From positions 1-62,160 of IMG/VR virus record IMGVR_UViG_3300020129_000334: DNA of 62,160 nucleotides; one strand, given 5' to 3'. Of the stretch, positions 48,809 through 56,659 are shown in pieces. Made by a program: the position numbers and the translations under genes. The notes beneath the pieces were generated by a model. That model was not told where the DNA came from, searched no databases, and worked only from the letters and a program-made list of their open reading frames with translations. This DNA is from a virus. How positions within the stretch are numbered: the first letter of the stretch is position 1; every line of letters starts with the position of its first letter.

Positions 48809-49328
48809 AAAGCTGCTCAAGCCGGAGGAAGTGGCCGAGATCCTAGGGGTCCCCCTTTCATCGGCCTACAAGTACATGCGGCGGATGAAGCACTTTCTGG
48901 TTGGAAAGCACATCCGGGTCACTCGACAAGCGGTAGAGCGCTGGCTACGTGAGGGGAAGGAGAGGAGTGCTCAGGCGCCATGGACGACAACCGAAACGAG
49001 TCAATCCCCGCTCACGGCAACGAAATCGCTAACTTCCAGCCCGCTGGTGGAAAGCACAACGCCCGCAAACGAAACAACCGCCGCTCCGGCACGGGACGAC
49101 GGCCTGTCTACGTCAACGGACGAATCGACACCCGACTGTACTGGCGCGACGGATCCACGAAAATCCAGTACCAGGGTCCGGACCCCGAAGGCACTGGCGA
49201 GTACGTCCGTCGCACGACCGATTGCCAAGATCCGGTTGCAGCCAAGGCCGTTGCAGACGACTGGGAACGCCGCGCTGCTAACCCACATCTGCGAACCGCG
49301 AGCCTGGCGACCTTCCAAGAAGGCGTGA
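48795..49328 (+). CDS. Excisionase-like HTH protein overlapping the integrase, 177 aa
   Basis: The N-terminal 55 residues (LKPEEVAEILGVPLSSAYKY, GKHIRVTRQAVERWLREGK) match the MerR/AlpA-type winged helix of phage excisionases and helper regulators. The rest is a Ser/Thr/Pro-rich tail read from the same DNA as the first 349 bases of integrase in another frame. Either translation continues through this dual-coding stretch or the annotated length is an open frame without biological meaning beyond about residue 60. The ATG overlaps the ParB-like gene by 14 bases. Confidence 0.65.
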   Translation: MAALEKLLKPEEVAEILGVPLSSAYKYMRRMKHFLVGKHIRVTRQAVERWLREGKERSAQAPWTTTETSQSPLTATKSLTSSPLVESTTPANETTAAPARDDGLSTSTDESTPDCTGATDPRKSSTRVRTPKALASTSVARPIAKIRLQPRPLQTTGNAALLTHICEPRAWRPSKKA

Positions 49329-50689
49329 GCGATTACGTCGACAACCAGCGCCTCAAGGGGGTCAAAGAGTCCACCATCAAGCGCGTGGTGCGGGACACCT
49401 TCGGCTGGTTCGCTCGGCAGTGGGGATGGGATTTCCCGCTCAATAACCTGACCGCGGGCCACGTTCAGCAATTCCGGAAAGACCGGGCCAAGATGTGGGC
49501 TCGTCGGAGTGACGGCGCGACGGTCGGCGAATACACGATCAAGCGCAACGTCCAGTATCTCTATTACATGCTGGAGCACGCGGCCTATACCGGGAAGCTC
49601 ACGACGCCCGTGCACCAGATCATTCACCTGCAGAACGGGTGCGTCGATCTTCCGGGTGCAGCGAAGAAGCGGAAGCGTCATCCGTCGCTCGAGGCGGCTT
49701 GGCAGATCGTGATGGCGCTCCCCAAGCACCGCCAAGCTCATATCGCTGCGCTCGCGGCCGGCCTGATGCGTCTGGGTGAGAGCCCGCACATGCGCCGTGA
49801 GGACGTCAACATGACCGACCAGCCGCGCGTGCTGAAGACGGCCGGCCTCGATGAGGAGACGGGCAAGCCGATCGTTCTCAGCGCCAACGCGGTCCTGATC
49901 CGGGGCACGAAGACGGACGGGAGCTGGGGCCAGATCTCCATCACGCCCATCACGCGCCCGATCTGGACCTTCGTGCTCGCGAACGCGCCGGGGAAGTCCG
50001 AGACTAAGCCGCTCTTCCTCCCGTGGACGAATCCGTCGAAGCAGATCGCGCGCGTCTGCAAGCGCCTCGGGCTGCCGCACGTGAGCTGCCACGACTTCCG
50101 CCGCGCCTGCGCCAAGTGGCACCGCAAGCAGGGCATGACCCCCACCGGCGTCTCGCTCCTCCTCCGCCACACCAACGACAAGCTCGCCCAGGAAGTCTAC
50201 GCGGACATCGACACCGCGGACGAGATCCAGGCGGTCTACGTGAAGGAGCTGCGCGCCGATCTCGCGGTCCCGAACCCCTTTGCGGCACACAACGAAGCGG
50301 CCGTCAATCCCCAATCGGCAACCGGGGAGGATTCGGAGGCTGTGCGTTCTGCGTGCGCAGCGAGCGATAACAACGGCAGCAACGAAGCCCAGGGAGACGA
50401 GGATTCCCCGGGAAAAGCAGGGGATCGCGGTAACGGCGCCGCCGTGATCACCCCCGTACATGGCGAGAGGACAGGTTCTTACGGCGCACCGGTAATTCAG
50501 CCGGATTTCGCGTCGAACGGCGAGAGCGGTGTGCGTCCTATGTGCGCGCCGTGCGAGCCTGTTTCCCCGGCCGTTTCGCTGGCCGATGCGCTGGGGGTTC
50601 TCCTCCGCCACGTCGGCAACAACGTCGAAGCCCAGCAGGCCCTGACCCAAGCCCTGGCCCTCATGGCCGCCCCGAAGGTGACTCCGTAG
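48980..50689 (+). CDS. int: Tyrosine recombinase integrase, 569 aa
   Basis: Catalytic residues are readable: Arg264 in GLMRLGES, His371 and Arg374 in CHDFRR, His397 in LLLRHTN, and nucleophile Tyr407 in VYADID. A basic N-terminal arm with RKRNNRRSGTGRRP and a core-binding SAM-like domain (about residues 105-190) precede the catalytic domain. The C-terminal 150 residues beyond the tyrosine are a disordered, Gly/Asn/Glu-rich extension plus a short helix, which is unusual. It inserts the phage into the host chromosome, with the excisionase-like protein directing excision. Confidence 0.9.
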   Translation: MDDNRNESIPAHGNEIANFQPAGGKHNARKRNNRRSGTGRRPVYVNGRIDTRLYWRDGSTKIQYQGPDPEGTGEYVRRTTDCQDPVAAKAVADDWERRAANPHLRTASLATFQEGVSDYVDNQRLKGVKESTIKRVVRDTFGWFARQWGWDFPLNNLTAGHVQQFRKDRAKMWARRSDGATVGEYTIKRNVQYLYYMLEHAAYTGKLTTPVHQIIHLQNGCVDLPGAAKKRKRHPSLEAAWQIVMALPKHRQAHIAALAAGLMRLGESPHMRREDVNMTDQPRVLKTAGLDEETGKPIVLSANAVLIRGTKTDGSWGQISITPITRPIWTFVLANAPGKSETKPLFLPWTNPSKQIARVCKRLGLPHVSCHDFRRACAKWHRKQGMTPTGVSLLLRHTNDKLAQEVYADIDTADEIQAVYVKELRADLAVPNPFAAHNEAAVNPQSATGEDSEAVRSACAASDNNGSNEAQGDEDSPGKAGDRGNGAAVITPVHGERTGSYGAPVIQPDFASNGESGVRPMCAPCEPVSPAVSLADALGVLLRHVGNNVEAQQALTQALALMAAPKVTP

Positions 50690-50763
50690 CCATCGCCCGC
50701 GCTGGGGGGTCGGCTGCGGTCCGGCTGGCCCCCTTGTGCGGCAACCCCCGAAAGGACCCGCAC
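50690..50763 (+). other. Gap after integrase (possible attP flank)
   Basis: 74 bases with GC-rich inverted segments (GGGGGG...CCCCC and a second CCCCC). It holds the AAGGA ribosome site of the next gene. attP often lies beside integrase, but without a host junction the core cannot be identified here. Confidence 0.25.
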
Positions 50764-51147
50764 GTGAACCACGACAAGCCCCGTACCGATGCGTCCCTCC
50801 TCAACGCCGCCATCCTGAACGAGGACCCGAAGACGAAGGGCCTCCGCGAGCACATGCTGCGGGCGCTCTACTCCGCCACGAAGCGCAACGAGATGATCGC
50901 CTGGCTCGCCGAGGACGGTCAGCGGTGGGCGCAGCGGTTCAAGAACGCCATGTCTCGCCTAAAGCAAGAGCGCGCGCTTCGTCTGCAGCTCAAGGCCGAT
51001 CTCGAGATCGCCGATCGCCGCATCGACCGCCTTCGTCAGCAGGTCGTGGACCTCGAGCGGGTGGCCAAGATGCGGGAGACCCGCGAGGCCCTGAACCGCG
51101 AGGCCCTTCTGCAGCAGCAGGCCCTGCAGCACAACAAGGTCGGCTGA
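50764..51147 (+). CDS. Coiled-coil protein, 127 aa
   Basis: GTG 50764 with AAGGA upstream reads VNHDKPRTDASLLNAAI. A helical N-terminal part with EMIAWLAEDGQRWAQRF is followed by a long coiled coil (RLKQERALRLQLKADLEIAD, RIDRLRQQVVDLERVA). Likely dimeric; function unknown. Confidence 0.6.
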   Translation: MNHDKPRTDASLLNAAILNEDPKTKGLREHMLRALYSATKRNEMIAWLAEDGQRWAQRFKNAMSRLKQERALRLQLKADLEIADRRIDRLRQQVVDLERVAKMRETREALNREALLQQQALQHNKVG

Positions 51148-51230
51148 TGGACGCTCTCTACGCGCTCGCGGCAGCCTCCGTCATCTTCGCCGCTCTGCTC
51201 TATGCGGTGGGGCTCGCGGTGGGGCCGTGA
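51147..51230 (+). CDS. 27-aa single-span membrane peptide
   Basis: ATG 51147 overlaps the previous stop (TGATG) and encodes MDALYALAAASVIFAALLYA plus a short end; its stop overlaps the next GTG. It is purely a membrane helix. Coupling on both sides is the main evidence that it is translated. Confidence 0.45.
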   Translation: MDALYALAAASVIFAALLYAVGLAVGP

Positions 51231-51397
51231 TCGACTTCGTCCTGGGCGCCGTGTTCGCCTACGCCTCGGTGTTCGTCACGCTCTACGTCCGCGTGCAGCT
51301 CGCCCTCCGCAGCGCGAAGCCGATCGTGGACCTGGACGACGCGCGCGCCGCTGTTCCTTCGTTTCGAGTCGTGCATCTATTCCGCAAAGAGCAATAG
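51227..51397 (+). CDS. 56-aa membrane protein
   Basis: GTG 51227 overlaps the preceding stop. An N-terminal hydrophobic helix (VIDFVLGAVFAYASVFVTLY) is followed by a basic cytoplasmic-type tail. With its 27-aa neighbour it forms a tiny membrane pair of unknown role, perhaps affecting host membrane processes in the lysogen or early infection. Confidence 0.5.
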   Translation: MIDFVLGAVFAYASVFVTLYVRVQLALRSAKPIVDLDDARAAVPSFRVVHLFRKEQ

Positions 51398-51407
51398 GAG
51401 ACCGTCA

Positions 51408-51854
51408 ATGACCTGGCAGAACAACATTGGAGTCATGGGTGGCGTCAGCGTTGGCAATGGCATCTACGCCTACAACGTGATCGACACCGGCCCAGCCAAC
51501 AAGCCGCCGCAGACGTCGGTGCAAATGATCAAGCTGCCGCTGGCGGCCTCGCGCACGATCGTCGAGATGGGGGAAGCGGCGAGCGTCTATCACGAGCTGA
51601 AGGCGAAGCGTGCGCGGCTGAATGAGCAGATCGATGCGCTTTGCGCCGCCCGTCAGGAGGAGCTGGAGAAGCTGCGCGCCGAGGCTGATATCGGGAAGAT
51701 CGGCGAGTGGAGCTACGAGATCGAGCGCCTCATGAACGACGCGAACGAGACGTACGACAAGATCGGTGCGTCCCATCGTCGCTATTGGGCGGCGCGTCGC
51801 CATTTCGCCGATCTGCTGGTCGAGGCCGGCACCCTTCCGAAGATCGACGAGTAG
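51408..51854 (+). CDS. Hypothetical protein, 148 aa
   Basis: Begins MTWQNNIGVMGGVSVGNG, with a short N-terminal strand region. Long charged helices follow (VYHELKAKRARLNEQIDAL, WSYEIERLMNDANETYDKI). Coiled-coil likely. It lies directly before the DNA methyltransferase. No family recognised. Confidence 0.6.
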   Translation: MTWQNNIGVMGGVSVGNGIYAYNVIDTGPANKPPQTSVQMIKLPLAASRTIVEMGEAASVYHELKAKRARLNEQIDALCAARQEELEKLRAEADIGKIGEWSYEIERLMNDANETYDKIGASHRRYWAARRHFADLLVEAGTLPKIDE

Positions 51855-51856
51855 CG

Positions 51857-52663
51857 ATGGACCCGTTCCTTCTGCACCATGGGGATTGCCTCGCCTGGCT
51901 CCGCACGCTGCCGGACAACGACGTCGACCATGTAATCGTCGATCCGCCGTATTCGCCGACGGTGCACGGCAAGAGCCGGAGCGGGCGCAATCTCCCCGAT
52001 GCCGAAGGGGGGGAAGATTTCAACTGCAAGGCGCGGCGGGCGATCGACTTCGGCTTTGAGGCCATCACTCCGGACCAGATCCAGGAGCTTTCGAAGGAAT
52101 ACGCCCGTCTCGCCAAGCGGTGGATTCTGATCTTTAGCGACGTCGAGTCCAGTCATCTTTGGCGCGCGGCGCTAGCGGAAAATGGCTCGGAATACGTTCG
52201 CACCGGCGCCTGGGTCAAGCTCCGAGGAACGCCGCAATTCACGGGAGACCGCCCCGGTACCGGCTTCGAAGCCATCACGATCGCGCACCGCAAGGGTCGC
52301 AAGCGCTGGAACGGCGGCGGCAAGGTGGGCGTGTGGACGCACGCGGTGGTCGCCAATTGCAACGGCCATCGTCAGGATCGCGTGCACACGACGCAGAAGC
52401 CGATCAGCCTGATGGTGGAGTTGGTGACTGACTTCACTGACCCGGGAGATCGCATCTTGGACTCGCACATGGGATCGGGAACCACGGGAGTTGCGGCCGT
52501 TCGCCTGGGCCGTCGCTTCGTCGGGTGCGAGATTCAGCCGCGGAACGACACGGAGCCGGATTACTTCGGCATCGCGCGCGACCGCCTTCAGGCCGAGCTG
52601 ACCGATTCGGATCTGACCGCGATGCGCAACGGCCAGGTTCCCTTGTTTACGAAGGCAGGTTGA
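51857..52663 (+). CDS. DNA N4/N6 methyltransferase, 268 aa
   Basis: The catalytic motif DPPY is at residues 29-32 (VIVDPPYSP) and the AdoMet-binding motif is DSHMGSGTTG (about 202-211), after THTTQKPISLMVELV-type motif X. This order (DPPY before the G-loop) is the beta-type arrangement, methylating adenine N6 or cytosine N4. There is no partner restriction gene, so it probably protects phage DNA from host restriction or alters regulation. Start ATG 51857, just after the preceding stop. Confidence 0.85.
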   Translation: MDPFLLHHGDCLAWLRTLPDNDVDHVIVDPPYSPTVHGKSRSGRNLPDAEGGEDFNCKARRAIDFGFEAITPDQIQELSKEYARLAKRWILIFSDVESSHLWRAALAENGSEYVRTGAWVKLRGTPQFTGDRPGTGFEAITIAHRKGRKRWNGGGKVGVWTHAVVANCNGHRQDRVHTTQKPISLMVELVTDFTDPGDRILDSHMGSGTTGVAAVRLGRRFVGCEIQPRNDTEPDYFGIARDRLQAELTDSDLTAMRNGQVPLFTKAG

Positions 52664-52665
52664 TC

Positions 52666-52938
52666 GTGGCTAAGCGGAAGATCTCCATGGTCGAGCGGCT
52701 GACGCTCATGGGCGTGCAGGACGAAGTGAACGCGATTTGCGCCCGCTACGGCGTGACGTTCGAGGAGGCCCGATCGCGCACGCGCACGCCCCACGTCGCC
52801 GCCGCTCGGCATCACGTCTGGCTGTTTCTGTCCGGCAAGGGCTTCAGCAACTCGAGCATCGCGGCGGAATGGGGCGTCCATCACACGACCGTGGGCGAAG
52901 CCGTTCGCAAGCTGCAGGGGGCGGACGCAGCGCAATAA
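52666..52938 (+). CDS. DnaA domain IV-like DNA-binding protein, 90 aa
   Basis: The C-terminal 50 residues read HVAAARHHVWLFLSGKGFSN, then SIAAEWGVHHTTVGEAVRK. This corresponds to the helix-turn-helix and the D/H-H-T-T-V signature of the DnaA box-binding domain. No ATPase domain is present. It may bind DnaA-box-like sites at a phage origin or compete with host DnaA. Start GTG 52666, or TTG 52660 overlapping the methyltransferase stop. Confidence 0.7.
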   Translation: MAKRKISMVERLTLMGVQDEVNAICARYGVTFEEARSRTRTPHVAAARHHVWLFLSGKGFSNSSIAAEWGVHHTTVGEAVRKLQGADAAQ

Positions 52939-53008
52939 AAAGCCCGAGAAACGTTCGGCCGGGGGGGGGAGGGAGCCGCAACGCTGACCGGGCGAGGAGC
53001 TTGTAACC

Positions 53009-53923
53009 GTGGCCACTGAGAGCGTCAACGAGGAAGTGATGATCTGGGTCAAAGTGGACGTGGACTTTCCCGACCACCCGCGCCTGCTTGAGTTTGCGGA
53101 CCCCGACGCGATGATCGGCTTTTGGCTTCGCGGCCTGGCCTATTCGCGGCGTCATGAGCTGGACGGGCTTGTGCCGAAGGCAGCGCTCAAACTCTGGCCG
53201 GGGGAGCACAACGAAGCCTGCGCCGAGATGTTGGTGCGGGCCGGGCTCTGGTCGGATGAAGGCAAGCACTACCGCATCGAGCGCTACGAAGAGAAAGGGA
53301 ACCAAACGAAGGCGCAGATTGCCTCAGTGCGCGCGAAGGACCGGGAGCGAAAGGCAGTCGACCGATCGTCTGTCCAGACGGAATCCAAACGGAGTCCCGA
53401 CGGAATCCCTGTTCTGTTCTCTGATCGTCAGGATAGTCAGGCTAGCGGGGGAGAGTGTGAGAGGGGGGAGGCTTCGCCGCGGGAGCAGGACTATCAGCGG
53501 GCCTACGAAGCGGGGATCGCCGCCGGCAAGGGCTCGCCGTACGCCATGCCGGAGAACCAGCGGGGGGCGCTGCACCAGGGCATGCTCGCGCACGGCTACG
53601 TCGGCGGAAAGCGCGTCCGCGGCCCGGAGCTGCTCGCCTGGATTGAACGGCAGGCCCGCCAATTCGCCGCATGGTTGGTCAAGCAGGACGCGAAGACGGT
53701 GGCGTTTCACTCGAGCTACGGCCCCCGCGGCTGGCTCCAGTGGATGAATGTCACGCCGGCAAAACCGATCGTAGAAACGAAGATTGCCCGTGCGCCGCTC
53801 AGGACGGACCTAGACCGCGCGATGCACGTCTTGGCCTCCGAGGGTGCGCCGGCCAATGAAAACGCTTCTCCGCGCAACGTCGCTCAACTGGTGGACGGTT
53901 TGGCCAAGGGGTGGAAGCCGTGA
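53009..53923 (+). CDS. Replication initiator/helicase-loader-like protein, 304 aa
   Basis: The N-terminal 100 residues (WVKVDVDFPDHPRLLEFADP, IGFWLRGLAYSRRHELDG, ALKLWPGEHNEACAEMLVRA) resemble the winged-helix N-terminus of phage replisome organisers. A charged linker and a helical C-terminal domain with a W-L-Q-W segment follow. It sits between the DnaA-like gene and RusA, as initiator genes often do. GTG start at 53009. Family placement is by pattern and context. Confidence 0.6.
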   Translation: MATESVNEEVMIWVKVDVDFPDHPRLLEFADPDAMIGFWLRGLAYSRRHELDGLVPKAALKLWPGEHNEACAEMLVRAGLWSDEGKHYRIERYEEKGNQTKAQIASVRAKDRERKAVDRSSVQTESKRSPDGIPVLFSDRQDSQASGGECERGEASPREQDYQRAYEAGIAAGKGSPYAMPENQRGALHQGMLAHGYVGGKRVRGPELLAWIERQARQFAAWLVKQDAKTVAFHSSYGPRGWLQWMNVTPAKPIVETKIARAPLRTDLDRAMHVLASEGAPANENASPRNVAQLVDGLAKGWKP

Positions 53924-54135
53924 TCGCAAACTGCCGATGTGGGGCTCGCCCGATGACGGCGCGTCTCCCGGATGGGACTGTCATTTCCTCGGGGCGTTGT
54001 GCCCAATGCATGGAAGCCGTGGGGAAGACGTGGGCAACCGAGATGGAGAACATTCAGCGCGAGGCCGAGCAATTCCGCCGGCAGCTCGAGACCGTAACCG
54101 GCCAGGGGGCAATTGATGGCAGCCGTGGCGAGTGA
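53920..54135 (+). CDS. Zinc-knuckle/coiled-coil protein, 71 aa
   Basis: GTG 53920 overlaps the previous stop (GTGA): VIANCRCGARPMTARLPDGT. CRC and CAQC pairs form a probable zinc site, followed by a helix (EMENIQREAEQFRRQLETV). Its stop overlaps the RusA start. Function unknown. Confidence 0.6.
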   Translation: MIANCRCGARPMTARLPDGTVISSGRCAQCMEAVGKTWATEMENIQREAEQFRRQLETVTGQGAIDGSRGE

Positions 54136-54539
54136 AGCTTTTTGAAACGACGCTCCCCGTTGAAACGCGGAATTGGAGCAATCAGAGCCAGGGATTCAGC
54201 CGAGCGGCGACGTTTGCCAAGGCGAGAGCGAAGGCCCAACAGCGGGACCTGACGCAGCTCGTTTTGATGCCGAAGCATCGCCAGCTCCAGCTCGCTCTTG
54301 CGAAGTACGGGGGGCTCGTGATCCTGTTGCGGCGGCTCGCTCCGTCCAATGGCCTCGACCCCGACGACAACCTGAGACTGGCGCTCAAGTGGGTCAAAGA
54401 TGGTGTGGCAAAGGTACTTCAAGTGGACGATCGGGACTCTCGCATCCAGTGGCTGTACGACCAACGAAGGGAAAAGGACTATGGCGTCGAAATCGAAATC
54501 GCAGCTCCACCAGCGGACAGCCCACTGGCTCGGCGATGA
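54132..54539 (+). CDS. rusA: RusA-like Holliday junction resolvase, 135 aa
   Basis: GTG start overlapping the previous stop. The acidic cluster LDPDDNLRLALKWVKDGVAK (Asp76, Asp78, Asp79, Asp90) followed by QVDDRDSRIQW (Asp99, Asp100) and a late strand GVEIEI matches the RusA fold. Its conserved Asp residues bind metal to cut four-way junctions. Length is close to normal. It resolves recombination and packaging intermediates. Confidence 0.75.
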   Translation: MKLFETTLPVETRNWSNQSQGFSRAATFAKARAKAQQRDLTQLVLMPKHRQLQLALAKYGGLVILLRRLAPSNGLDPDDNLRLALKWVKDGVAKVLQVDDRDSRIQWLYDQRREKDYGVEIEIAAPPADSPLARR

Positions 54540-54810
54540 GACCGCGGACATTGCTCGCTGGGCGCTTCGGGGGATGATCGCCGAGGCCATTCGCCAGACG
54601 CGCGCCTCCATCCTGAAGTCCAAGGCGGGGATCGAGAAGGTGCCGCCGGAAATCTGGCCGCTCTTGCTTGAGGACTTCGTGGTCACCCTGGACGAGGAGC
54701 TGCGGAAGGGGCTCTCGCCGATGGAGCTGACGGCGACGTCCAAGGTGGTGATGCAGCTCGCCCTCCGTCTCGAGGGGGTCCCGGCGAACGACAACGACAC
54801 CGAGGACTGA
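54481..54810 (+). CDS. Hypothetical protein with C-terminal PANDN, 109 aa
   Basis: ATG 54481 after AAAAGGA gives MASKSKSQLHQRTAHWLGD and overlaps RusA by 59 bases. It is helical throughout (DIARWALRGMIAEAIRQTRA, LLLEDFVVTLDEELRKGL) and ends VPANDNDTED. No family recognised. Confidence 0.6.
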   Translation: MASKSKSQLHQRTAHWLGDETADIARWALRGMIAEAIRQTRASILKSKAGIEKVPPEIWPLLLEDFVVTLDEELRKGLSPMELTATSKVVMQLALRLEGVPANDNDTED

Positions 54811-55020
54811 GTGATGATGAGTGTCCGCTTCAAGGCGCCGAAAGCCGAACGATGCACGCAAGTCGGCTGCAACAATCGGCGTGCTCCAGGGCGGAAATCG
54901 TGCGTGAAATGCCTCGAGCTGGGGCGCTGGCACTACCAGAGGAAGAAGCGAGAGAAGACCGCCGGGCTCGCTCCGTTCCTCCGAGACCCGCAACTGCTTC
55001 CGAAGGCGCCGCCGAAGTAG
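54811..55020 (+). CDS. Zinc-knuckle basic protein, 69 aa
   Basis: GTG/ATG start cluster at 54811-54819 reads MSVRFKAPKAERCTQVGCNN. The pairs CTQVGC and CVKC suggest a zinc-stabilised knuckle. The C-terminus is basic and Pro-rich (KKREKTAGLAPFLRDPQLLP). Function unknown; likely nucleic-acid binding. Confidence 0.55.
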   Translation: MMMSVRFKAPKAERCTQVGCNNRRAPGRKSCVKCLELGRWHYQRKKREKTAGLAPFLRDPQLLPKAPPK

Positions 55021-55034
55021 CGGGGATGGCAGGG

Positions 55035-55044
55035 GCTTGCAAGC
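55035..55044. promoter_or_regulatory. GCTTGCAAGC palindrome before the 55105 gene
   Basis: A perfect 10-base palindrome with the CTTGCAAG core in the 84-base gap 55021-55104. It is followed by further half-sites (GCTAGCAAGC, CTCTTGCCAAC) about 15-30 bases on. Probable operator of the rightward unit starting at 55105. Confidence 0.5.
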
Positions 55045-55104
55045 TGAGGAGAAGCCGCTAGCAAGCTCTTGCCAACTGCGCAAGGTTGACGGTAGATCGG
55101 GCCC

Positions 55105-55779
55105 ATGAACGAGCCCACCTCACCCCTGTTTTCGTCCTTCGGCCGCGAGCTGGAGAACCGCATCAATGACATGGTCAAGCAGGCGATCCGCGAGCTTTTC
55201 GCGCCGCTCGTCGAGATGGCCGCCACGCAAGTCGGTCTTGGCCGTCCCCGCCACGGTGGCCTCCCCGCCAGCTCCGAAGATCCGAAGGCGAAGGACGAAG
55301 AAGCTCGGCTCGAGAAGGAACGGGAACGGAAGCGCGCCTCGCGGAAGCGGGGGAAGGCCGGCAAGGCGGAGCAGCTCGCGCTCACCACCACCGAGCGGCC
55401 GAAGTGGCGAGACAACGAGAAGAAGAAGCGGAACGAGATCCCGGAGCCCGAAACAGAGCTGGCCAAGCGTGGCATCGAACTTATGGCTATGGCGAAAGGG
55501 CCGGCCAGGAAGATGCTGTCCATGGAGCACGTCATCAAGGTATTGCGGGAGCACCCGGACGGGCTGAATTGCATGGAGGCGACGAAGGTGACGGGACTCG
55601 CCCGCGGCTACTTCCAGAACGTGCAAGCCCAATTGCGGCAGGCCGGCCTTACTCGCGTGACGGGCGCGAAGATGCATACGACCTACTTCCTGAACAAGCA
55701 GAAGGCCGACAAGTGGGAGAAGGACAACGTCTACGAGGGAATGCGCGGCGGTGACGTCGTATCCGTCGAAGTGGATTGA
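55105..55779 (+). CDS. DNA-binding-like protein with C-terminal winged helix, 224 aa
   Basis: The N-terminal helix (ELENRINDMVKQAIRELFAP) is followed by a strongly basic disordered centre (EKERERKRASRKRGKAG). The C-terminal domain is winged-helix-like (MEHVIKVLREHPDGLNCMEA, TGLARGYFQNVQAQLRQAGL, KMHTTYFLNK). This layout suits a regulator or nucleoid-type protein. Upstream lie CTTGCAAG elements. Confidence 0.6.
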   Translation: MNEPTSPLFSSFGRELENRINDMVKQAIRELFAPLVEMAATQVGLGRPRHGGLPASSEDPKAKDEEARLEKERERKRASRKRGKAGKAEQLALTTTERPKWRDNEKKKRNEIPEPETELAKRGIELMAMAKGPARKMLSMEHVIKVLREHPDGLNCMEATKVTGLARGYFQNVQAQLRQAGLTRVTGAKMHTTYFLNKQKADKWEKDNVYEGMRGGDVVSVEVD

Positions 55780-55783
55780 TCGG

Positions 55784-55791
55784 CTTGCAAT
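55784..55791. promoter_or_regulatory. CTTGCAAT site before the 55849 gene
   Basis: One mismatch from CTTGCAAG, in the 69-base gap between two rightward genes. It lies about 60 bases upstream of the GTG at 55849, whose ribosome site is GGAAGGAG. Confidence 0.35.
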
Positions 55792-55848
55792 CGTGGCGGC
55801 TCCCGGCATGCTGAGGCTGTAATCGGCCACACGTGGAAGGAGTCGCCT

Positions 55849-56421
55849 GTGATTACCTACGAAGAGGTCCGTCACTTCCTCGCCGCGGAGACCACGATCT
55901 CAAGCAACCTGGGCATGCTCCTCGACCGCTGCAGGGAGGGCCGCACAACCGGTTCCGGCGACGTTCGGTATGCCCAGGCCAAAGACGAGCGCCAACGTCT
56001 CCGCGAAGCTCGAGTGATCCGCTGCATTGATGGACTCCGCGCCGTGTCCAAGATTCGCTACGGGCGCACCAACTTCCCCATCAAAGATATTCGCCGGCTC
56101 GCCGAGGCTTGTCATTGGCCCGACGGTGAAGCGGTCTTTCGTGTGCTCCGCGCCTATGAGCCGTGGTCCTGTCAATGGCCAGAGAAGGGGCTCGCCGCGG
56201 TCTACATTTACGTGGTCAGTCAGAACAACCAGCTCAAGGCCTTGGCGAAGGTGACCGCGGGGCTGAAGGGGGACGACCTGGCGCAGGCCTTCCGCACCGG
56301 CAAGTGCGCGGGAGCCCGGCAGTACGCTTCCGCCCTCGTTGCCGATGCCCACGTCGTGCTGGGGGAGTGGGTGCGCATCTTCGACAAGCGGGAGCAGGGC
56401 AATGTCCGGCAAGCTTCCTGA
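55849..56421 (+). CDS. Hypothetical protein, 190 aa
   Basis: GTG 55849 after GGAAGGAG reads VITYEEVRHFLAAETTISS. Mixed alpha/beta with a Trp-rich centre (EPWSCQWPEKGLAAVYIYVV) and helical C-terminus. The segment IRYGRTNFPIKDIRRLAEAC could be an HTH. No family recognised. It overlaps the next gene by 20 bases. Confidence 0.6.
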   Translation: MITYEEVRHFLAAETTISSNLGMLLDRCREGRTTGSGDVRYAQAKDERQRLREARVIRCIDGLRAVSKIRYGRTNFPIKDIRRLAEACHWPDGEAVFRVLRAYEPWSCQWPEKGLAAVYIYVVSQNNQLKALAKVTAGLKGDDLAQAFRTGKCAGARQYASALVADAHVVLGEWVRIFDKREQGNVRQAS

Positions 56422-56659
56422 GCTGAAGCGCTACATGCGCCTGGGCGAGGTCCGGAAGCTCCTGGGGGAAGAGCGAGCTTGGGACATCTCGACGCTGGAG
56501 CGCTGGTGCCGTACGGGGCGCTGGCCGGCGAAGCGGGGGAAGGGACGCGGCCGTCCGTGGCTCGTCGACCTGCGCCGGCTGAAGATGGATGCCGTGACGG
56601 ACGGCCGCGATCTCTACGAGGAGATGGTGGAGAACGTCAACACGGCGCTGGACTTCTGA
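56402..56659 (+). CDS. Excisionase/MerR-like HTH protein, 85 aa
   Basis: ATG 56402 reads MSGKLPELKRYMRLGEVRKL. Then WDISTLERWCRTGRWPAKRG and RPWLVDLRRLKMD give the HTH-plus-wing layout of AlpA/excisionase-type DNA-binding proteins. Last gene of the rightward unit; its stop codon lies in the first arm of the terminator hairpin. Confidence 0.65.
   Translation: MSGKLPELKRYMRLGEVRKLLGEERAWDISTLERWCRTGRWPAKRGKGRGRPWLVDLRRLKMDAVTDGRDLYEEMVENVNTALDF

Noticed and set aside
48980-50763. Search for an attP core next to integrase.
   Set aside because: Without the host attB or a tRNA 3' end to match, no core could be distinguished from other short repeats; the tRNA-like array is 6 kb away.
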